Source: Dugong dugon
Lineage: Eukaryota; Chordata; Mammalia; Sirenia; Dugongidae
DNA length: 64,000 bases
Reading direction: 5' to 3'
Assembly (NCBI GenBank): GCA_030035585.1
Contig: CM057482.1
Location: forward strand, 12,387,001-12,451,000
Shown here: positions 63,741-64,000 of the stretch, in pieces
Layout: each line of letters opens with the position of its first letter
How positions within the stretch are numbered: the first letter of the stretch is position 1
Notes under the pieces: model-generated
Told to the model about the DNA's origin: nothing
Seen by the model: only the letters and a program-made list of their open reading frames with translations
The model's database searches: none
Made by a program: the position numbers and the translations under genes

Positions 63741-64000
63741 CTTTACCAAAAAAGTGAAAGACAAGCTACCAACTGGGAGAATATCTTTGGAAACCACATA
63801 TCCAACAAGACTCTAATAACCAAAATATATGTAAAACTTTGACAACTTAACAAAAAGACAACCCAATCATAAAATGGGCAAAGGACTTTAATAGACATTT
63901 TACCAAAGAGAACATTCAAATGGCCACCAAACACATGAAAAGATGCTCAGTGTCATTAGCCATCAGAGAGATACAAATCAAAACCGTAGTGAGATACCAT
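63741..64000 (+). mobile_element. L1 LINE ORF2 C-terminal part, cut by the window edge
   Basis: AGACTTTACCAAAAAAGTGA, CATAAAATGGGCAAAGGACT and ACACATGAAAAGATGCTCAG follow the well-known L1 ORF2 3' order, ending with CCGTAGTGAGATACCAT at the edge. It inserted immediately after the L2. Confidence 0.85.

Noticed and set aside
1-64000. CRISPR array, operon, phage or bacterial defence system
   Set aside because: The repeats are eukaryotic SINEs and LINEs; no regular spacer array, ribosome binding sites or gene clusters occur.

Overview
The window is nuclear DNA of a placental mammal, almost certainly an afrotherian and most likely an elephant or close relative. The main evidence is about 25 copies and fragments of one tRNA-derived SINE. 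Its head reads GGAGCCCTGGTGGYGCAGTGG, its B box is GTTCGAACC, and its tail contains GGGTCGCTATGAGTCGGAA. This is the AfroSINE family, which is restricted to Afrotheria. A partner RTE (BovB-like) LINE is present at 15628-16536, and its 3' end resembles the SINE tail. Ancient MIR, L2, L3/CR1, L1/HAL1, MaLR-type LTR and hAT/Tigger fossils common to all eutherians make up much of the rest. Repeat family names are given from recognition, not from a search.

I found no protein-coding exon, CpG island or functional RNA gene that I would defend. All long open frames lie in repeats, simple-sequence DNA or composition-biased DNA. The window therefore looks intergenic or intronic. Between the repeats are AT-rich, repeat-free blocks that look like conserved non-coding elements (about 2.5, 4.3-4.9, 7.9-8.5, 12.1-12.5, 25.1-25.8, 29.0-29.4, 31.0-31.3, 49.5-49.8 and 52.1 kb). 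They carry homeodomain-like TAAT cores, and two of them carry pairs of exact POU octamers. This would fit a regulatory region around a developmental gene, but the gene is not visible here. That reading is inference.

Layout. 0-17 kb: a short hAT-like element (226-545) and a longer relative (15078-16644) with matching ends and 8-bp target duplications; the longer one is split by the RTE insertion. A SINE with a near-complete tRNA-Gly head sits at 11.1 kb. 17-28 kb: stacked insertions, including a SINE in a SINE in an LTR (17.4-18.2 kb), a HAL1/L1 body with a nested L1 tail and a solo LTR with an exact 5-bp duplication (20.6-23.8 kb), and an antisense L1 3' end interrupted by a Tigger-like element (26.5-28.4 kb). 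28-46 kb: candidate regulatory DNA with MIR, SINE and LTR fragments and a fold-back SINE pair at 43 kb. 46-50 kb: a 143-bp inverted duplication (46145-46287 and 47201-47344) and a decayed ~20-bp minisatellite. 50-64 kb: an L1 3' end, a 37-bp remnant SINE with its target duplication, a decayed endogenous retrovirus pol region (RNase H and integrase), a long L2 3' end, a SINE inside an imperfect palindrome, L2 reverse-transcriptase sequence, and an L1 running off the right edge.

The parts are linked by mobilisation rather than by a pathway. The SINE and RTE share 3' ends, as expected if RTE enzymes copied the SINEs. The nesting order gives a relative chronology of the element families.
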